Source of the DNA: Parvibaculum sp036499025
GTDB lineage: Bacteria > Pseudomonadota > Alphaproteobacteria > Parvibaculales > Parvibaculaceae
DNA: 16,800 bases
Assembly (NCBI GenBank): GCA_036499025.1
Contig: DASYEM010000080.1
Location: forward strand, 1 to 16,800
Direction of reading: 5' to 3'
Shown: one piece after another, positions 15,164-16,800 of the stretch
Numbering within the stretch: position 1 is the first letter of the stretch
How the letters are laid out: every line of letters starts with the position of its first letter
Notes under the pieces: generated by a model
Seen by the model: the letters and a program-made list of their open reading frames with translations, nothing else
Databases searched by the model: none
Told to the model about the DNA's origin: nothing
Made by a program: the position numbers and the translations under genes

Positions 15164-16534
15164 ATGAATTCGACGTCTTTTTACCAGCGCGCCCGCGCCT
15201 TTGTCTGGGACACGCCGCTCGACGGCCTGCCGCCTTGGCGCGTCGCATTGATCGAAGCCAGCCAGATCGCATGGGTGGTCGGCCGCGATCTCATCGACGG
15301 ACGGCTCAATCTGCGCGCCATGAGCCTCGTCTATACGACGCTGCTCTCCCTGGTGCCGACCATCGCCATCGCCTTCGCGGTCTTCCGCGCCTTTGGCTAT
15401 GACGTCTATGTGCAGGGGTTGCTCACCGAATTTCTCGGGCCGCTCGGGGCGCAAGGCTCGGAGATCACCGGCAAGCTGATGGAATTCGTCGCCCGGGTGA
15501 ACGCGAATGTTCTCGGTACTGTCGGGTTCGCCTTCCTGCTCTATACGGTCGTCTCGATGGTCAACAAGATCGAGGAGGCTTTCAACAATATCTGGCATGT
15601 GCGGGCGAGCCGCTCGCTGGCGCGACAGTTCACCGAAGTGGTCAGCGTCGGCGTTCTCGGCCCGCTCGTGCTGTTCACCGCCCTCGGCATCATGGCGGGC
15701 GCGCTGTCCAATTCCTATGTCGGCACGGTGATCGATTTCGGGCCGGTGCGCTTTCTCATCACGCAGATGAGCAAGCTCGTGCCTTATGTGATCCTGATCG
15801 CGACCTTCACCTTCCTCTATATGATGATCCCCAATACCCGCGTGCGCTTGAGTTCGGCGTTTGTCGGCGCCGTTGTCGCGGGCATCGCCTGGGGCCTCAC
15901 CGGATGGGCGTTTGCGACCTTCGTTGTCAAATCGGCACAATATGTGGCGGTTTATTCAGCTTTCGCCAGCCTCGTCGTTTTCATGATCTGGCTCTATGCC
16001 GCATGGCTCATTCTTTTGGTCGGCTGCTCCATCGCTTTCTACTTCCAGAAGCGCCGCCATCTATCGCCGGTCATCGGCCTTGCGCTTCTCACTTCGCGTC
16101 AACAGCAGCGCATGGCGGTTCATGCGCTTCTCCTGATCCACGAAGCCTATGAAAAAGGTGAAGCCCCCTGGAGCGATGAAAGACTGTCGCGAAAGCTGCG
16201 CCTGCCTATGGAGTCGATTCAAGAGATCGAGACAGCGCTTTATGACGGCGGCTTCATCGCCCATTCAGCCGAAAACCCGACAGAGCTCATTCCGAGCCGT
16301 CCGGCAAAGCTGGTTCGCATTGCCGATGTCATCGAAGCGTTACGCCGCCGCCGCGATGCCGGCGGCATTTCCGATGGCACGCTCGCCCACGAACCGCGCA
16401 TCGACGCCTTCTTCGCCCGGCTTAATACCGCCGAAGCCGATTTGCTGGAGGGCACGACGATCGCCGCCTTGATCGGCAATGCGCCGGTGAAATCCATCTC
16501 TGCGTCCGACACAGACGAAGCGGCAGCGCGTTAA
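15164..16534 (+). CDS. YihY/BrkB family inner-membrane protein with C-terminal winged-helix-like extension
   Basis: YihY/BrkB proteins (formerly mislabelled ribonuclease BN) are polytopic membrane proteins, possibly transporters, with no settled function. The 456-residue product has an amphipathic N-terminus, then about six helices between 52 and 295. Hallmarks are R-A-M-S-L-V-Y-T-T-L-L-S-L-V-P (51-65), K-I-E-E-A-F-N-N-I-W-H-V (135-146), Y-M-M-I-P-N-T-R-V (219-227) and F-M-I-W-L-Y-A-A-W (273-281). A cytoplasmic tail (about 310-456) has a helix-turn-helix-like stretch, as in longer family members. The frame is open from 15080, but the residues before the ATG at 15164 look non-coding. The ribosome site at 15164 is weak. 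A 221-nt divergent region separates it from the minus-strand hypothetical gene. Confidence 0.9.
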   Translation: MNSTSFYQRARAFVWDTPLDGLPPWRVALIEASQIAWVVGRDLIDGRLNLRAMSLVYTTLLSLVPTIAIAFAVFRAFGYDVYVQGLLTEFLGPLGAQGSEITGKLMEFVARVNANVLGTVGFAFLLYTVVSMVNKIEEAFNNIWHVRASRSLARQFTEVVSVGVLGPLVLFTALGIMAGALSNSYVGTVIDFGPVRFLITQMSKLVPYVILIATFTFLYMMIPNTRVRLSSAFVGAVVAGIAWGLTGWAFATFVVKSAQYVAVYSAFASLVVFMIWLYAAWLILLVGCSIAFYFQKRRHLSPVIGLALLTSRQQQRMAVHALLLIHEAYEKGEAPWSDERLSRKLRLPMESIQEIETALYDGGFIAHSAENPTELIPSRPAKLVRIADVIEALRRRRDAGGISDGTLAHEPRIDAFFARLNTAEADLLEGTTIAALIGNAPVKSISASDTDEAAAR

Positions 16535-16577
16535 TATTTTGATTCGTCCGCTCTATATGTCGGCGTTCCGTTTCTGG

Positions 16578-16602
16578 AGCGGTTTCGGCGCTTGCCGCCG
16601 CT
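16578..16602. repeat. Hairpin downstream of the YihY gene
   Basis: AGCGG (16578-16582) pairs with CCGCT (16598-16602), enclosing CGGC (16586-16589) paired with GCCG (16594-16597), with a 3-nt bulge and a 4-nt loop. It lies 43 nt after the yihY stop. The bases that follow are TTC then six A, not a T-run, so it is not a textbook terminator. It may still help end the transcript. Confidence 0.3.
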
Positions 16603-16653
16603 TTCAAAAAAGCCCGTCATTATTGGATTTTTGTCTCGCAGCAGCCCGCATCG

Positions 16654-16675
16654 ATGCCGCAAGGCATACATTTTC
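16654..16675 (+). terminator. Weak candidate terminator: GNRA-capped hairpin followed by T-rich DNA
   Basis: ATGCC (16654-16658) and GGCAT (16663-16667) pair around a GCAA tetraloop, followed by ACATTTTCTT. The 5-bp stem is short and the T-run broken, so termination would be weak. Its place, 119 nt after yihY and just before the next gene's leader, fits a boundary between transcripts. Confidence 0.25.
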
Positions 16676-16730
16676 TTGACGAGAGTCTCGATGCCCCTCA
16701 GGCTCTAGTTCCCTACTAGTTTCAACAACT

Positions 16731-16745
16731 GAAAGGAGGTGATCC
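16731..16745 (+). promoter_or_regulatory. Exceptionally long Shine-Dalgarno sequence
   Basis: The 15 bases GAAAGGAGGTGATCC match the full complement of the usual 3' end of bacterial 16S rRNA (GGATCACCTCCTTTC). The core AGGAGG (16734-16739) is 7 nt from the ATG at 16747. Read in reverse, the bases beyond GGATCACC do not continue as 16S rRNA, so this is not an rRNA gene end. It suggests very strong ribosome loading for the following gene. Confidence 0.85.
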
Positions 16746-16746
16746 G

Positions 16747-16800
16747 ATGTCTAACGGTTTGATGACGCCGTTTGCTATCGCCAGCAATTCGATCTCGACA
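16747..16800 (+). CDS. N-terminus of an unidentified, probably highly translated protein (partial)
   Basis: ATG at 16747 opens 18 codons to the window edge, beginning M-S-N-G-L-M-T-P-F-A and continuing with Ala, Ile, Ser and Thr-rich residues. The 15-nt Shine-Dalgarno directly upstream makes this start very likely. The visible peptide is too short to assign. It faintly recalls the amphipathic N-termini of flagellar axial or small structural proteins, but that is a guess. A TTGACG hexamer at 16676-16681 could be a -35 element, although I see no well-spaced -10. Confidence 0.75.
   Translation, partial: MSNGLMTPFAIASNSIST

Noticed and set aside
15158..15940. A 260-codon open frame on the minus strand opposite yihY
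   Set aside because: Very rich in Asp, Glu, His and Arg and lies against a clear membrane protein; a mirror frame.
16676..16708. A sigma-70 promoter using TTGACG and CTCTAG
   Set aside because: The hexamers are about 21 nt apart, too far for a standard promoter, and CTCTAG is a poor -10.
16731..16745. 3' end of a 16S rRNA gene on the minus strand
   Set aside because: Only the anti-Shine-Dalgarno stretch matches. The neighbouring bases on the minus strand lack the expected GCGGCT before GGATCACC, and an open frame with an ATG at the right distance explains it better.

Overview
The window reads as a compact, GC-rich alphaproteobacterial chromosome segment. The best taxonomic clues are the cytochrome c maturation order ccmI-E-F-H, which is typical of Alphaproteobacteria and especially Rhizobiales-like lineages, a PleC/DivJ-style histidine kinase, and dense gene packing. 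I cannot name a genus. I see no IS element, phage gene, CRISPR array, tRNA or rRNA, and no stretch over 300 bases lacks a gene.

Left part (1-5256, all minus strand): the transcription order is ccmI, a GH46 chitosanase-like gene with a peptidoglycan-binding tail, ccmE, ccmF, ccmH, and then the first codons of a further gene leaving the window. CcmE, CcmF, CcmH and CcmI carry periplasmic heme and apocytochrome handling for cytochrome c assembly. The hydrolase-like gene sits between ccmI and ccmE on the same strand and is the one clear outsider. ccmE/ccmF overlap as ATGA, and ccmF/ccmH are 2 nt apart.

Middle part (5257-11099): a penicillin-acylase/AHL-acylase family Ntn hydrolase (plus) diverges from ccmI and meets tail-to-tail, with an 11-nt overlap, a short Hsp70/YegD-type ATPase (minus). 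A 66-residue two-helix membrane protein (plus) diverges from the Hsp70 gene and converges on a PAS-containing membrane histidine kinase (minus).

Right part (11100-16800): a translationally coupled pair on the plus strand encodes a family III CoA-transferase and a PLP-dependent D-cysteine desulfhydrase/cysteate-lyase family enzyme. It converges, with a 4-nt overlap, on an unrecognised 475-residue protein (minus). A YihY/BrkB membrane protein (plus) follows. The window ends 18 codons into a gene preceded by an exceptionally long Shine-Dalgarno sequence.

Several divergent intergenic regions carry clean inverted repeats (5335-5363, 8892-8960, 11147-11165, 14991-15019) that may be operators or leader hairpins. 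Nothing here is a convincing new multi-gene system. The points most worth a second look are the hydrolase inside the ccm cluster, the CoA-transferase/PLP-lyase pair, the 15-nt Shine-Dalgarno and the dyads.
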